This document shows, piece after piece, positions 37,101 through 49,657 of a DNA stretch of 64,000 nt. Every line of letters begins with the position of its first letter. Position 1 is the stretch's first letter. Source of the stretch: Rhynchonema sp. JSB1_4 (lineage: Eukaryota > Nematoda > Chromadorea > Monhysterida > Xyalidae). Location of the stretch: NCBI GenBank assembly GCA_030248065.1, contig JASAMV010005504.1, forward strand, positions 1-64,000. The letters run 5' to 3'. A program made the position numbers and the translations under genes. The notes below the pieces were generated by a model. The model did not search any database. It was not told the origin of the DNA and saw only the letters and a program-made list of their open reading frames with translations.

Positions 37101-40052
37101 GAGGGACGACATTGGTATGTGAAACATCACGTACAGTTTGTTAATAACGTTTACCATCAATATTTACCATCAGTCTGCCCTCGTTGGTGGTAGTGGGTGA
37201 CGATTTGTACCGTACTGTGGTGAGCCAGGTCTGCTGGGGGAAGGCTGCTTTCGATTGGCATTTCTGTTGCGAATATTTGTGGACCAAAGGGGCGCGTTGC
37301 CAAAAAAGTAGACTGCTGTCAATTACGAACTCTTAGCACGTAAAATAACAGCTGGTCATGTTTGACTGCACGAAATTATTAATCGATGCTTATTTCACTG
37401 ATTACAGGTACCTGGCTACGGACCTGGAAGAGAACGCGACCTACACATTCTCGGTGGCCGCCGAGACAAAGATCGGCTATGGACCGGAACGCAGTCAACA
37501 AGTTAAAATCGGACCGGTGGATGGTGCGAATGTCATTGATGATTTGTGACATGTGTTAATTTTGCAAATATTTGAATTTTTTATATTCGCAGGTGCCCCA
37601 TTCGCGCCGAGTGCCCCCGTCCTGTTCACTACCGCTGAATCAGTTACTCTTGAATGGCAACAACCGAGTGAACGTACTTTGAATGGTCAATCGATATTGG
37701 GCTACATCATACAAGCCAGACGGATGAAGTCGTTGAGCCCAAATGCGCATGCGGCCGGCGAACAGATGGGGAAATGGGAAAAGTTGACGTCGTTGGAGAC
37801 CGCGCAATCGGTGGGTTGAGTAAAACGCTGTCAATGAGAATATCGGTGCCACAACAAGAGTAGAGTGTAACTTCTAGCTGTCTGCCTTGCACGCAAAGCC
37901 GGCTGCGATCGGACTGCCATCAATGTCGCCACAGTGCATCTAGCCGGCTATAAAAACGCACTGTTATTATACACACGGCACCAATACTCTGCAATACGCT
38001 ATATTAATTTCACTCGTCATTTGCTGAAATAACGTTTCATTTGTTGCAGACCTATTCGCTGAACTACGACCAACTGCAGCCGAACTCTGTCTATGAATTC
38101 CGTGTGTTCGCGCGCAACCGCGTCGGCATCGGATACCCGAGTGCCGGCAGCCAGCAGATCACCACACCTGGTCGGTTGTTGATAGAATTAGTTTTTCGTG
38201 CTTTTTTCGACAATTAATTTTTTTGTTTCATAATTTATCTATTTCTCAATCCTACCAGAGTCGACCACCGTGCCCTTCTACTACGACTGGCGTTTCCTGA
38301 TCGCACTGGTGCTGTTGGCGTTGCTGTTCTTCTTCGTCGTGATCGCCGTGTTGTGCTACACCGGACGCAACAGAAAACACAAATGTACGTGTTGAGTTGG
38401 GTTGAAGAATATCTACGTGTCGCAAATCCGACAGAAATTGTACAAATGTTAGAAATTAATGTCTTCAGACTCCAAACGCAACAGCGTCGACTCGCTGCAG
38501 TTGGCGGACGGCGGCATCGTCACCTACGAACTGCGACAGTCACAGCGGGCACGCGCACTCAAGCAACAACAGCAGCAAAGGGGCAATAGGTGAGCGACCG
38601 AGCTGTTCTCATGTGTCGCACCAACACAACACTGGTTGTGATTTCATAGTGACGCCGTCCACAGGTAGAGTGGAGCTAAGACCTGGACAAAACTGATATT
38701 GTAACGAGCCACTTCGCATAGATCATGATTCTCTTGGCAACTGAAGTTTTGTGTGAATGCTGCGTTGGCTCATTCTACCGAACCTATGTTTGTGTGGTTT
38801 TGGTTTTGGGGTGTATAGGCAAACCACGCCAACACGAGCCCGATTTCGCAGCTGGCAGAATAGTGAAACATTCATACGTGGCTGCTGATTTGGGAAATGT
38901 TACACTAAAAAAACAAAGGGGATTTTTCCCTTTTTTTTTTTTTTACAACCCCCCCCCCAGTCCTTTTTTTAACAGGATACAGTGCGGTAACAAAACAACA
39001 CAATGTACTGTAAGCCAGGTCAAAACGTCAAAACATTTCTTGTGATCAGTTGTAGACTTTTACCTTTCCGACATGGTGCACGTTCCACAATTGTGTCCCA
39101 CATTAACAGTAACCTAGTGAAGCGCAGTTTGCGTTGCCATGTGCAGCATGAAACTGGCATTGAGAACTAGAAAAAACGAATTGTCACACACGCACAATCA
39201 CTAATGTTTGTTGCTCAGATACCAACCGCCGCGTCCTGACCCGAGCAAGGTGTACGGTAGGGAGGACGACTACGAACGTGCGTACGGCAGCATCACGCGT
39301 GGCGTCAACAGTCATCACACAAACACACAACAGCACATGTATGCCAACGATTTGGTACGACCGTCCAGGGAGAATGTACATAATAGTGAGTGATTGAGGG
39401 GTGATTCTTGGCGAATGTAACAATTCAGTGTGGGTCTGCCATGCATTCTTCCGTACGTTCACGCAGGTCGCCGTACGAGCGCCACACATTCGCACGATTA
39501 CGGTATTCCGCCGAGCAGCAGCGTGTCGATGTACATGCAACGCAATGATCACGACACGTCAACCACTGGGGAAGAGGTAGGCACTATTCTGGTGTTGGAC
39601 CACTTGCACATGTCGTCTCGAGAGTCTTTAGAATAATTGCGCACTAATCCCGTTGTTTGTTTGGCAAGCGCCAAAAGCGTTCATATTGGCTCGGAGGCAC
39701 GACGCTAACACCATTCTACTTGCAGCCATCGGACGGTGAGTCAATACACAACAACGACCAAGATCAGGACGATGCTGATTACGGTGCCCGAGCCGAGGCG
39801 GCGTCAATTGTACAGCACTACGAAACATCGGATGCGACGTACAGAGAGACTTGGCGACGTGCCAAACAACAGGCGGCGTACGATGCAGTGAATGCACAGC
39901 CGACTGTGGCCGTCAGCGGCAGGGTCACGCCATCCTCGTATCACCAACATCGACCCGGCTCAAACCAGGACCAACAGTCGGACACAAGTTCGTTGAGGGA
40001 CATTTACGCGGCACACAGCAAGCCCGTGCCTGGATTCTCGTCGTTTGTGTGA
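16131..40052 (+). CDS. sdk: Sidekick, Ig/FN3 cell-adhesion receptor (38 coding exons)
   Basis: Sidekick is a type I homophilic adhesion molecule acting at cell contacts and synapses; the C. elegans member is RIG-4. Joining 38 exons with GT..AG borders keeps a single frame and gives 2,315 codons, the size expected for the family (about 2,200). Domain order is: signal peptide (residues about 19-37), six Ig domains (to about 639), thirteen FN3 domains (about 640-2032), one membrane helix (about 2045-2068) and a tail of about 245 residues ending PVPGFSSFV. GFSSFV is the known Sidekick PDZ-binding terminus. Start ATG 16131 is chosen because a hydrophobic leader follows (FFLLTLFCIPSTVG). Exons are 84-650 bp; introns range from about 65 bp to 3.9 kb and contain mobile elements. 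No frameshift or internal stop was found, so the gene looks intact. Some weak donors (GTTGGT) are placed by phase only. Confidence 0.93.
17524..21430 (+). other. sdk intron 5 (3.9 kb), no other gene seen
   Basis: This is the largest sdk intron. It holds a TG/CA-rich stretch at about 17830-18090 and several long frames on both strands (18499-18945, 19618-20007) that lack domains and are rich in Leu/Phe/Cys from T-rich DNA. I see no supported gene or element with target duplications in it. Confidence 0.6.
21640..22719. mobile_element. hAT-like element in sdk intron 6, short TSD
   Basis: The termini are CAGACCTGTAC at 21640 and its complement GTACAGGTCTG ending at 22719. A 6-bp AGTGTC is immediately outside both ends; an 8-bp match does not hold, so the duplication may have decayed. 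Near both ends are CCGAGGGT motifs and TACCAGACCCCCCC tracts. A GCGCGCTTCGCGCGC palindrome lies at about 21821. The 1.08-kb body has no transposase frame and may itself be composite. Confidence 0.65.
25703..25981. mobile_element. Inverted-repeat (foldback) element in sdk intron 10
   Basis: The left arm 25703-25749 and right arm 25932-25981 are imperfect complements; GCAAGCGATATGGCAACGA on the left pairs with TCGTTGCCATAGCGCTTGC on the right. The outer ends share TTAGGGCC. Unique sequence of about 180 bp lies between. There is no coding content and no clear target duplication. Confidence 0.55.
27084..27139. repeat. 56-bp perfect-stem hairpin in sdk intron 12
   Basis: CTTGTTTCGACCGGCG (27084-27099) pairs with CGCCGGTCGAAATCAAG (27123-27139), with a loop of about 23 nt. 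The core TCGACCGGCGCAAA also occurs at about 17128 in sdk intron 4 without its partner arm, which suggests a small dispersed element. Confidence 0.5.
27308..38170 (+). other. sdk: sdk exons 13-33: thirteen fibronectin type III domains
   Basis: Exons: 27308-27454, 28027-28200, 29280-29406, 29677-29927, 30260-30375, 30777-30978, 31100-31198, 31343-31537, 31840-32005, 32173-32380, 32709-32852, 32919-33069, 33305-33474, 33821-34467, 34887-35226, 35658-35887, 36175-36347, 36931-37114, 37408-37523, 37593-37810, 38050-38170. FN3 hallmarks recur: a W in strand B (VDWKP, VQWDTP, VVWEPP, VNWEPV, VTWRQP, VTWRTP, LAWDP, ISWSAPTEPNG, LEWQQP) and the L-x-P-x-x-x-Y loop (LQPNSEYEF, LQPHTLYII, LSPNTAYRF, LRAHTEYVI, LQPNSVYEF). 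Most FN3 domains are split by one intron; exon 26 (647 bp) holds FN3-8 whole, with the end of FN3-7 and the start of FN3-9. Confidence 0.9.
36521..36657. repeat. Two-copy direct repeat in sdk intron 29
   Basis: A segment of about 53 bp beginning TAGCTAAGTTGACATCTG and ending ACCAGGCGGGA occurs at 36521-36573 and again at 36605-36657, an 84-bp step. Three or four substitutions separate the copies. Confidence 0.7.
38259..40052 (+). other. sdk: sdk exons 34-38: membrane helix, cytoplasmic tail, PDZ-binding terminus
   Basis: Exons: 38259-38384, 38469-38589, 39219-39385, 39467-39576, 39726-40052. Exon 34 encodes the membrane span (WRFLIALVLLALLFFFVVIA) followed by a basic stop-transfer patch (TGRNRKHK). 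The tail has SKRNSVDSLQLADGGIVTYE, a segment typical of Sidekick tails, a Q-run (KQQQQQRG), tyrosine-rich stretches (VYGREDDYERAYG, VSMYMQ) and ends GFSSFV-TGA at 40050-40052. In other animals this terminus binds the MAGI scaffold; that role here is by homology. Confidence 0.92.
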
Positions 40053-41576
40053 CGTTGCTGTGATTGATGTACAGTCGACCCTCTTTATAGTGACGTGATT
40101 GGCACCTGAAGTTATCATATTATCCATTATGCCACTAATCCGGGGCTTAACGGCAGATCCGAGATGTCGGTCGAAGCTGTAAAGAGGGTTGTGCGAAGTG
40201 AGTTATGTTGATTGGCTTTATTCTGGTTGGTTTTTTAGTCCGCATTATTATGAAATCAGAATGCCGTTATTATCACCCTTATTTGTAATCAAAATGTGTG
40301 CTTGCTGAACCACGATCTACTATGCAAATCTTGCTCGCAACTTACACTTATGATGATATATACCCGATTCCTCAACGTTTTGCTTTGTCTGTGCTGTACA
40401 TATTTTATGTTATTTTTGTTTTGGCTGTGTAGCTTCGCATTCGTTCTTTTTCTGTCTCACTGCAACATTTCACCGAAAATTATTGTGCTATTTTACTGTA
40501 TTTGTTTCGAGTGCTCCACGTATCACTTACGTCTGCCGCAATTCTACGCATATTATATGATTTCGAGTTCTGGTTTTATTACTCTATTGCAAAATATTTC
40601 CCTTACAGGCCCTTTGGTTCCAATTAAGAATTATCTTTACCGTAGTCCCTTCGTTATCATCGAGACCAATTGTTTACGCACCAGTCTTTCCTCTGTTTTT
40701 AGAAGGGCCACACTTTTATTCCCCAAGTGCATCTGAATGTTTTATGTGCTACCCACCTTTGTATGTATCATAGCTGGTAAACACTACATTTTGCCTTTTT
40801 ATTTTGATGTTGTTGTAATCACTTGGACCCTATCTTAGCCACGTTTCACAACCAAGCACCGAGATGAGCCTTTGTCGTTGTTTCTTCATTCCTTTCATTG
40901 TCTCTGTTCCGTGTTTTTAGGTTGCTGAACTTTTGGTTGTTTGTTGGCCAAGATGTTTTGGTTGTTCGTTGTTTCGATTGTGAACAGATCGCGGTGAGAA
41001 ACAGAAAGGGCTGCATGTCAGTCAGTGGTAGGATTTTTTATAAAGTTGATGTTTCACAAACTGTTTAATCGCTGCACTGGGATGGGGTCCCGAACTCATA
41101 CCCCTCTTGATGGATACATACCGCCGGTAGTCGGGTTACCGTTATTATGTATAAAATGTGTTGATCCTTTCTGTGTCATGTTGTATCAACCTGTCTATAC
41201 TTTGTGCATTTCGTTTTGTGTGCTAAAAATGGCTAGATATTCGTTCGTTCGTTTTACGTTCAAGTTGTCAATATTTATATTTATGGTGCATAAACAGCCA
41301 GATCACGCTTCCCAGATATGACGATTTCGCAGAGAATGCAGGTATTGGGTTGGGTTAGACTGAAGATCATTCAACTCGAGACAAACAAAAATATCAGCAA
41401 CTTTCTAACAGCATTGAAATGATCAGAAGAAACATCGAAATCATGATTGCCATAGTCATGCACGGAGATTATGAACGACATCTTGGAGTTACACAGCAAG
41501 CGTAAAATGCGGTATGACACAGAAAACAAGAAATTACACAAAAAGGAATAACACAAGAGCAGCAACAAGCAATCGC
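40053..41576. other. Intergenic region between the convergent sdk and thymidylate kinase 3' ends
   Basis: Both flanking genes end towards this segment, so it should hold their 3' UTRs. It is T-rich (frame 40296-40736 is a hydrophobic, T-rich chance frame). I did not find a clear AATAAA at a convincing distance for either gene, and I see no further gene or repeat. Confidence 0.5.
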
Positions 41577-43396
<1,820 letters not shown>

Positions 43397-43946
43397 TGCA
43401 AATCGACCAATCACTTTCAGCATTCACGTTTGACGCTGTTTTTTTTCAATTCGTCTGAGAAACGTTCAGAAAGGCCCGGCACTTGGCCAGAATGTTGCAC
43501 CGAGCACGCAGTGAATAAGACTTGTTGTTTGCACAAGCGTTGCATCAGAGAAGCAGCAAGCAGTGTGCATAAATTTCAAACGTCCGATACGAACAACAAA
43601 ATTCGCGCCAAAGTTTTTATCGAACACAACATACACCATACATTCAAAAAGTGAGTGACACCCATAGCCCGTTGTCCCGCTGGGCGCCAGACTTGTTCAG
43701 ACATGTGCAGCAGCGTGAGTCATTCAATATGCACCACCATATGCTGGCTGATGTAATAGAAACTGTTTGGTTTGGCCACAAGTTTCATCAATCAACATTT
43801 GCCAAAATCAAGCTTTGAAAGCGCAGACCAATTCGCACATGAAGTAAATATTCACATTACACACGAGGCAAAGAAGGAAATAACAAGTAAAAAAAGAAAT
43901 CCAGAAAAGAAGATATTTGAACCAGTACAGACTTATCTCCTGCAGC
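43397..43946. other. Upstream region of the thymidylate kinase gene
   Basis: This contains the 5' flank of the minus-strand gene that starts at 43396. A plus-strand frame at 43277-43654 overlaps the kinase exon in antisense and is not supported. The segment ends with CCTGCAGC (43939-43946), the target site of the next element. Confidence 0.4.
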
Positions 43947-45168
43947 CATAGTTTTTTTAGACACTTTAGGTGCAATTTGCACCTAAAAAATCAGAATTGC
44001 ACCTAAAAATTCAGAGTTAGGTGCAAGCTTGCACCTAACATTTTGAGCCCTTATTTCCTTAATTTAACATTTATACAGCATCTTTTAAGGTTCGAAAACC
44101 TTAGAAACGAAAAAAATGCGCTGCGCGGCTTCTTCGTTCCTTCCACTAAATTCCATCGAAACCTTTGGTGTTTGGTCGACATCGACAAAAAATATTTATT
44201 GGTCTGATTGCACTTCGCGCACAGTTAGTACCTGGTATTGGTAATAAGATTCAACAAATACCACAGCAGAACATGACAACAGCATTAGATACCAACACAA
44301 ATTAAACAAAGGGCAAAAGTAAATGAATGATAACCCCCAAAAGTGGATATGGTAACATGAAAATTTTACTGCTTCGGAGCTCAAAGTCAAACACTCGCTT
44401 ACTTCTCAATCGGTTCTCAATAATCAAACTAAAATTCAACGTGCTACAGAAATTCGGACTTTCCTTCAAAAGTTTGTTTATGCTAAAATCAGTTGACAAG
44501 AATAAATTTTGATGAAAGAGTCACTTTGGTTAGCTGATCACACTGCACTAACACAGCACTAAACAACCGACGGCACATTTGGTGATGCACGACACTGGAA
44601 CAAAGCAGATAGGTAAATTGTGACACAGATTATATGAAATGCACGAACAAAGTAGATACACAGCACAGAACACAGGGATCCACAGTCAAACTTTCAGCAG
44701 TTTATTTCTTCCGATCATGCAAAATATTATTTTTAATGACCAATATTAGACGAGCAGACAACACCAAATATTTTTAACATAATTACATGAGCAATAAATA
44801 TAATGAAAAAAGGAGAGATAAAACGAAACATCAGGTTATGGTCTGAAAACAGGTAATTTGATGTGGCATGCTTGGGAAAGCGACTATTCATTGCGTTCCA
44901 ACTTTGTTGAACTTCTAAAAGCACGCAAATAGCATTAAAACGCATGACCAGGCAAAAGCACCTAAAATCGGCTTTTTTTATTCAAAGTAGGGCTTGCACC
45001 TATAGGCAACAAAAAAAACCCCCAAACAACCAGAAAAAAACAAACACACCAAAAACCCCCCAAAACCAAACAAACCCAAACACCCCAAAAAATACTTTGG
45101 CCAGCTTGCACCTAAAAATTGGGGGTTGCACCTAAGTTGCACCTAGTAAATTTTGAAAAAAAACACTG
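43947..45168. mobile_element. hAT-like non-autonomous element, TSD CCTGCAGC
   Basis: The left end is CATAGTTTTTTTAGACAC at 43947; the right end, read inwards, is CAGTGTTTTTTTTCAAAA from 45168. Exact 8-bp CCTGCAGC lies at 43939-43946 and 45169-45176. Sub-terminal zones carry many TTGCACCTAA/TTAGGTGCAA motifs on both sides. A GCGCTGCGCGG near-palindrome lies at about 44118, and an A/C-rich low-complexity tract at 45009-45100. The 1.22-kb body has no transposase frame. Confidence 0.78.
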
Positions 45169-45353
45169 CCTGCAGCTATCTCAGTGCAAATTCAAAAGCA
45201 ACCTTTCTATCAAACTGCCCAAAAATGCTGTGTAAAGGAAGATATTCGAAGGCTATCATTCATTTAGTCATTACCATTGGTGGATCAAAGATCGTGTTTT
45301 ACAGGTTAGTAATGAACAATTTTCGTCTCAATGTCAGATATTGCTTTTTTCAG

Positions 45354-45545
45354 CAATATCAATATCTGTCAATATCAATATCAATATCGCTATTGGTATT
45401 GATATTGACACTGTTGATATTGATATTGAGAATTTTTTTACCGAAGATATTGATATTAATATTGGGTATTTTTATCCGAGATATTGATATTGCATTGAAA
45501 AATAAGTGACTGTAGATGTTGATATTGACATTGAGAGTAGATATT
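45354..45545. repeat. CAATAT/ATATTG microsatellite with a sense switch
   Basis: CAATAT hexamers run to about 45393, then switch to ATATTG/GATATTGATATTG to about 45545. The tract is therefore a long imperfect palindrome of simple sequence. Confidence 0.8.
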
Positions 45546-45566
45546 GGCCCCCGACAGGGTGGAATT

Positions 45567-46448
45567 TTCGAAACGGTGTAAAGGTCAGTTGGGCGTAAAG
45601 GTCGGTGTAAAGTTCGGTCGAAAGCTCGGTCGGCGTAGCTCGGTGTAAACGTGAAACATTGCCTGTTATTAACGTAAAATTATTATAAAATATTAACCTA
45701 AAATGTATCAGGTTACTGTAGCCACGTCGCGCGTGGTTGGTGGGTGGCGCGTGATAAACAACACACACAAACGCGCGCTAAATGTTTGATGATCTTTGCT
45801 CTTTCACACGCAAGCAGCGCGCGACGTGGCTACTGTAACCCGAAACGTTTCAAGTGTGTAAGAATTCAGGGTGATACGGTATGGTCTAGGTCTGCAAAGC
45901 ACGGCTTGCTTGCCTATATATAAGCTCGGGGTAAGCTTGAAACATTGCACGCTGAGCAAGCAACAGACGCGCGTTTCTAAACGAAAGGTCAACTTTGGCA
46001 GTTTGTTGTGCAAGCGTAAATCGTTTGTTTGCAATCTGGTTCATTTAAGCTGGTTGCACAAGCGTTTCTGAACGATATTTATGAACTTCGTAACCCTTTA
46101 TGGAGCCGTATTAATTTCGTGCTGCGATCAGTTAATGACGTCAAAACTTTTGGCACCGCCGTCAATGAATGTTCAATTTCTCAACAGCCTTGAGGCGAAA
46201 TGTTAGGTAACTTACAAATATTCCTTTAAAACGTTTGTGCAACCAGCTTAAATGAACCATATTGCAAACAAACGATTTACGCTTGCACAACAAACTGCCA
46301 AGGTTGACCTTTCGTTTAGAAACGCGCGTCTGCTGCTTGCTCAGCATGCAATGTTTCAAGCTTACGCCGAGCTTACACTGAACTTTCTCACACCCAGCTT
46401 TCCACCGACCTATACACCCAACTGAACTTTACACCGTTTCAAAATATC
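45567..46448. repeat. Palindromic element, arms of about 240-500 bp
   Basis: GAAACGGTGTAAAG at 45569 and GTTTGTTGTGCAAGCG at about 46001 find complementary partners in the right arm (CGCTTGCACAACAAAC near 46281, CTTTACACCGTTTC near 46427). The left arm is longer because it carries a duplicated GAAACATTGC segment and the insertion at 45711-45840. There is no open frame of note. Confidence 0.7.
45711..45840. mobile_element. 130-bp inverted-repeat MITE inside the palindrome arm
   Basis: The ends are GGTTACTGTAGCCACGTCGC and the complement of GGTTACAGTAGCCACGTCGC (one mismatch over about 23 bp). It is found only in the left arm of the surrounding palindrome. No convincing target duplication is visible at its borders. 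Confidence 0.6.
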
Positions 46449-48188
46449 ACCCCTAGTTAGGCTTAAAGGGTCTCCGCCATATACATGCGACCGAAACCAA
46501 TCTCAATGGGACTTGGCACCGTAAGTGGGCTTGGTGTAAAACACTCACGGCCAAGAAAATTTTTGCCCATATCAGCTCCCTGTCTGAGCCAGGAGGGCGG
46601 AAAGGTAAAAAATTTTGACCCTACCTCAGCACCTTAAAATTAAAATATCGATAAGTTTGGCATGTTCTCAGTGTGCAGTTTGGTCACAAATCTTTCATAA
46701 ACGCCTTGGCACTAATTTAGAACCACATTCACTTTTTTTGGCACTACCACAGCCCGCGCTATTTTGCCAAAACCACATAAATTTTCGAAAAAAATTTTCC
46801 GTTGTATTTTTGGGTCACATAGAAAGCACACAGAGTTTTTATATAAAGCAGGCAAAAAAGCCCGTATATCATGCTGTTCAAGCGATCAATGACCAATATT
46901 CCACCGCTGATAAGTTTCGACAAAAGCTCGCTCAACTGTGGTGAACATCAACTTTTTTGCCTTTTTCTGGGGACCCCAAGCACATTTCTATCTCATATCT
47001 TCCTATTTTAACAACAGTGTACCGAGGTGATATATGGCATGCCAGATAGCAAAAGCATTATTGTTGTTAATCATGTGCAGATCTATGTTGGTCCATCTGC
47101 ATCCTTGGAGGTACGAGCAAGAAATGAACTTTACACAAAATTCACAATTTCAACAAATTTTCGCTTTCGTCATATTTTTAGCCTACTTACAGTTGTGGCG
47201 GAACTGTGCATTTACTGTCTGATGAAGCCCCAACGTTGTTGTTGTTTATTGATTAAAATCCAAAATTCTAGTTCTAACGTATCTTGAGAAAAATCGTGTT
47301 AATTGAAGGCACAGCACACCCTGATCCGGATTAGCCCGGTTGTTGTTCCAAGTCCAACGCATGGACCTCAATTAACACGATTTTTCTCAAGATACGTTTG
47401 AGCTATAATTTTAAATTTTGATCGATAAACAACGATAATGTTGGGACTTCATCGGACAGTAAATGCCACAATTCCGTCACAACTGTAAGTAGGCTAAAAA
47501 TATGACGAAAGCGAAAATTTGTTGAAAGTGTGAATTTTGTGTAAAATTCGTCAATTGCTCGTACCTCCAAGGATGCAGATGGACCAACCTAGATTTGCAC
47601 ATGATTAACAGCAATTATGTTTTTACTATCTGGCGTGCCATATATCACCTCGGTACACTGTTGTTAAAAAGGAAGATATGAGATAGAAGTGTGCTTGGGG
47701 TCCCCAGAAAAAGGCAAAAAAGTTGACGCTCACCACAGTTGAGCGAGCTTTTACCGAAACTTAACAGCGGTGGAATATTGGTAATTGATCGCTTGAATAG
47801 CATGATATACGGGCTTTTTTGCCTGCTTTATATAAAAACTCTGTGTGCTTTCTATGTGGCCCAAAAATACAACGGAAAACTTTTTTTCGAAAGTTTATGG
47901 GGTTTTGGTAACATAGCGCGAGCTGTGGTAGTGCCAAAAAAGTGAATGTGGTTCTAAATTAGTGCCAAGGCGTTTATGAAAGATTTGTGATCAAACTGCC
48001 CACTGAGAACATGCCAAAATAATTTCAATTCAACACAGGTAGGTCAAATTTTTTCACCTTTCCGCCCTCCTGGCTCAGACAGGGAGCATATGGACAAAAT
48101 TTCTCTTGCCAACCACCCCACTCGCCCCCCTCGTTCGCATATAGCGGAGACCCTAAGTTACACGACCCGGCCCCAATTGTAGGAGGGC
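46449..48188. mobile_element. 1.74-kb near-complete palindrome with 9-bp flanking repeat
   Basis: Arms of about 840 bp (46449-47310 and 47370-48188) mirror each other around a loop of about 60 nt at 47311-47370. Matching landmarks are GGGTCTCCGCC against GGCGGAGACCC-like ends, GCTCCCTGTCTGAGCCAGGA in both arms, and ATCTTGAGAAAAATCGTG around the centre. The 9-bp CAAAATATC occurs immediately outside both ends (46440-46448 and 48189-48197). Very long inverted repeats plus a 9-bp duplication resemble foldback or Mutator-like non-autonomous elements. Open frames within are duplicated by the palindrome and are not genes. Confidence 0.75.
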
Positions 48189-48302
48189 CAAAATATCTTG
48201 ATTCAAAAAAGACGACTGACTCTTCGACTATTAAATATCATGTGAAAAAAATTCAAATTTCGGGTATCTTGAATTCAACAACACAGTCGTTTGACGGGCA
48301 AG

Positions 48303-49657
48303 TTAACGGCGATAGAACTCCACAGAACAACCGTCAATTGTCAATGAAAAAAAACCGTCAACTGTCAATGAAAAAGACATATCCTCAAAAACGAAGCGAG
48401 TGAGGTTGCCTTGTGCGCGCAGTGCCGATTCGAGTTCGGCTGGTTGAAATGGTATCACCGATGCAGCGCCGTCATCAGACAGCACTGGCTGGTCGAAACA
48501 CCATTGCAGTCGCAATCTTCGGTGGGACGTCGTGCAGAAGCGAATGACGGCGGCCGCGAAATCGACATATGAAATCATCACACGAACACAACCATACGCG
48601 GTCAACCGTTGCAACGACGCACATCGACCCAACGACTGCATCATCGTGCTGAACGAGTCTGCTGACATCACCACATAGCCATGCTCATCGTGCCCATCGT
48701 CGTCGTAGAAATCGACACCATGCCACAGATCAATGTCTTCCAAGAGCATCGGTGGATTGTCAGCGATCGCTTTCCACAACCCGGCGCAGTGCTGATTCCG
48801 AAGTTCAATCGAGCGCAGATTGGGGAGGCTCGACGTCAGCAGACATGTCAGCTGGTGAGCGGGCATGGGTGGTCCACCTGGAAGAAACGTTCTAAACTTT
48901 ACCGCAGCACAGCAGATGGCATAGATATGCTCGTAGCGACCAGTAGACAAATAAGCCCTCACCGACAAACAGATGATGCAGTTTCTTTGACAACGGCAGG
49001 TTGTGGAAGGATGTCGCCAGCTGCTCGATGGCGTACGAAATACTCTCGTCGTCATGGCAGTGATAGTCGTCGTCGTCTCGGTCGTCACCGTCAGTGAAAA
49101 TGCCCAGCCTTCGCACACCAGCACAGTGCTGCAAACCACACAACATTATTTAAGCATGCTTGGAATTCTGAGACGAAAACAGATTCAGCCCAAAAACACT
49201 AACAGACAGTGTTGGCATCACTACACGATCGAACATGTCGCAGTTGACTGCTGTGTCCTCGACTTTGCCACCCAATCGAACGATCAGACGATGCTCAGGG
49301 TCGCCTTCGGTATTAACAGTTTCTTCTTCTTCGTCTTCTTCAAATAGAGACGTGGTTGACCGGGATTCTGAAAGCGAGTATCAAACAGTGGAGTTCAGAT
49401 TAAAGACTCCGAAATTGGTGAAAAAACAAGCAATAAATAAGCGCTCAAAAAACAAAACTTGCCGAATAGCGCAAGATCTCAACCGCGACGACGTGCTGCC
49501 AAGCTCTATCGCTATTGATCTTGTCCCACCAGGCTTGACACACACGGCGACACGCCATCTTGTCCTTGATGTTCACAACGTACTTGAATACAGACGACAT
49601 CGTCACCGTGCTCCGCTCCTCGCCGTACAGCAATTGTGCTGGGATCTGTGCCATCAT
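48303..49657 (-). CDS. F-box protein with leucine-rich C-terminal region
   Basis: F-box proteins are substrate receptors of SCF ubiquitin ligases. Minus-strand exons 49657-49459, 49367-49204, 49128-48963 and 48877-48303 join in frame to 367 codons. Residues about 4-55 look like an F-box (IPAQLLY ... VFKYVVNIKDKMACRRVCQAWWDKINSDRAWQHV), with the typical CRxVCxxW core. An acidic linker (LFEEDEEEE) and an Asp-rich stretch (DGDDRDDDDYH) follow, then LRR-like segments (LTCLLTSSLPNLRSIEL, LGRCASLQRLTAYGC). The start at 49657 is the first ATG before the F-box; an upstream exon cannot be excluded. The substrate is unknown. No particular FBXL subfamily can be assigned. Confidence 0.75.

Noticed and set aside
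40296..40736. 146-codon hydrophobic frame resembling a membrane protein
   Set aside because: T-rich DNA after the sdk stop gives Leu/Phe/Cys-rich chance frames; no splice or homology support.
46181..46186. Searching for a transposase gene for the hAT-like or TA elements
   Set aside because: No frame with DDE/RNase-H-like or hATC dimerisation motifs was found anywhere in the window; all elements appear non-autonomous.
46615..47945. Open frames of 60-110 codons in the 46-48 kb palindrome
   Set aside because: They occur as mirror copies in the two arms, show no domain and use AT-rich filler.
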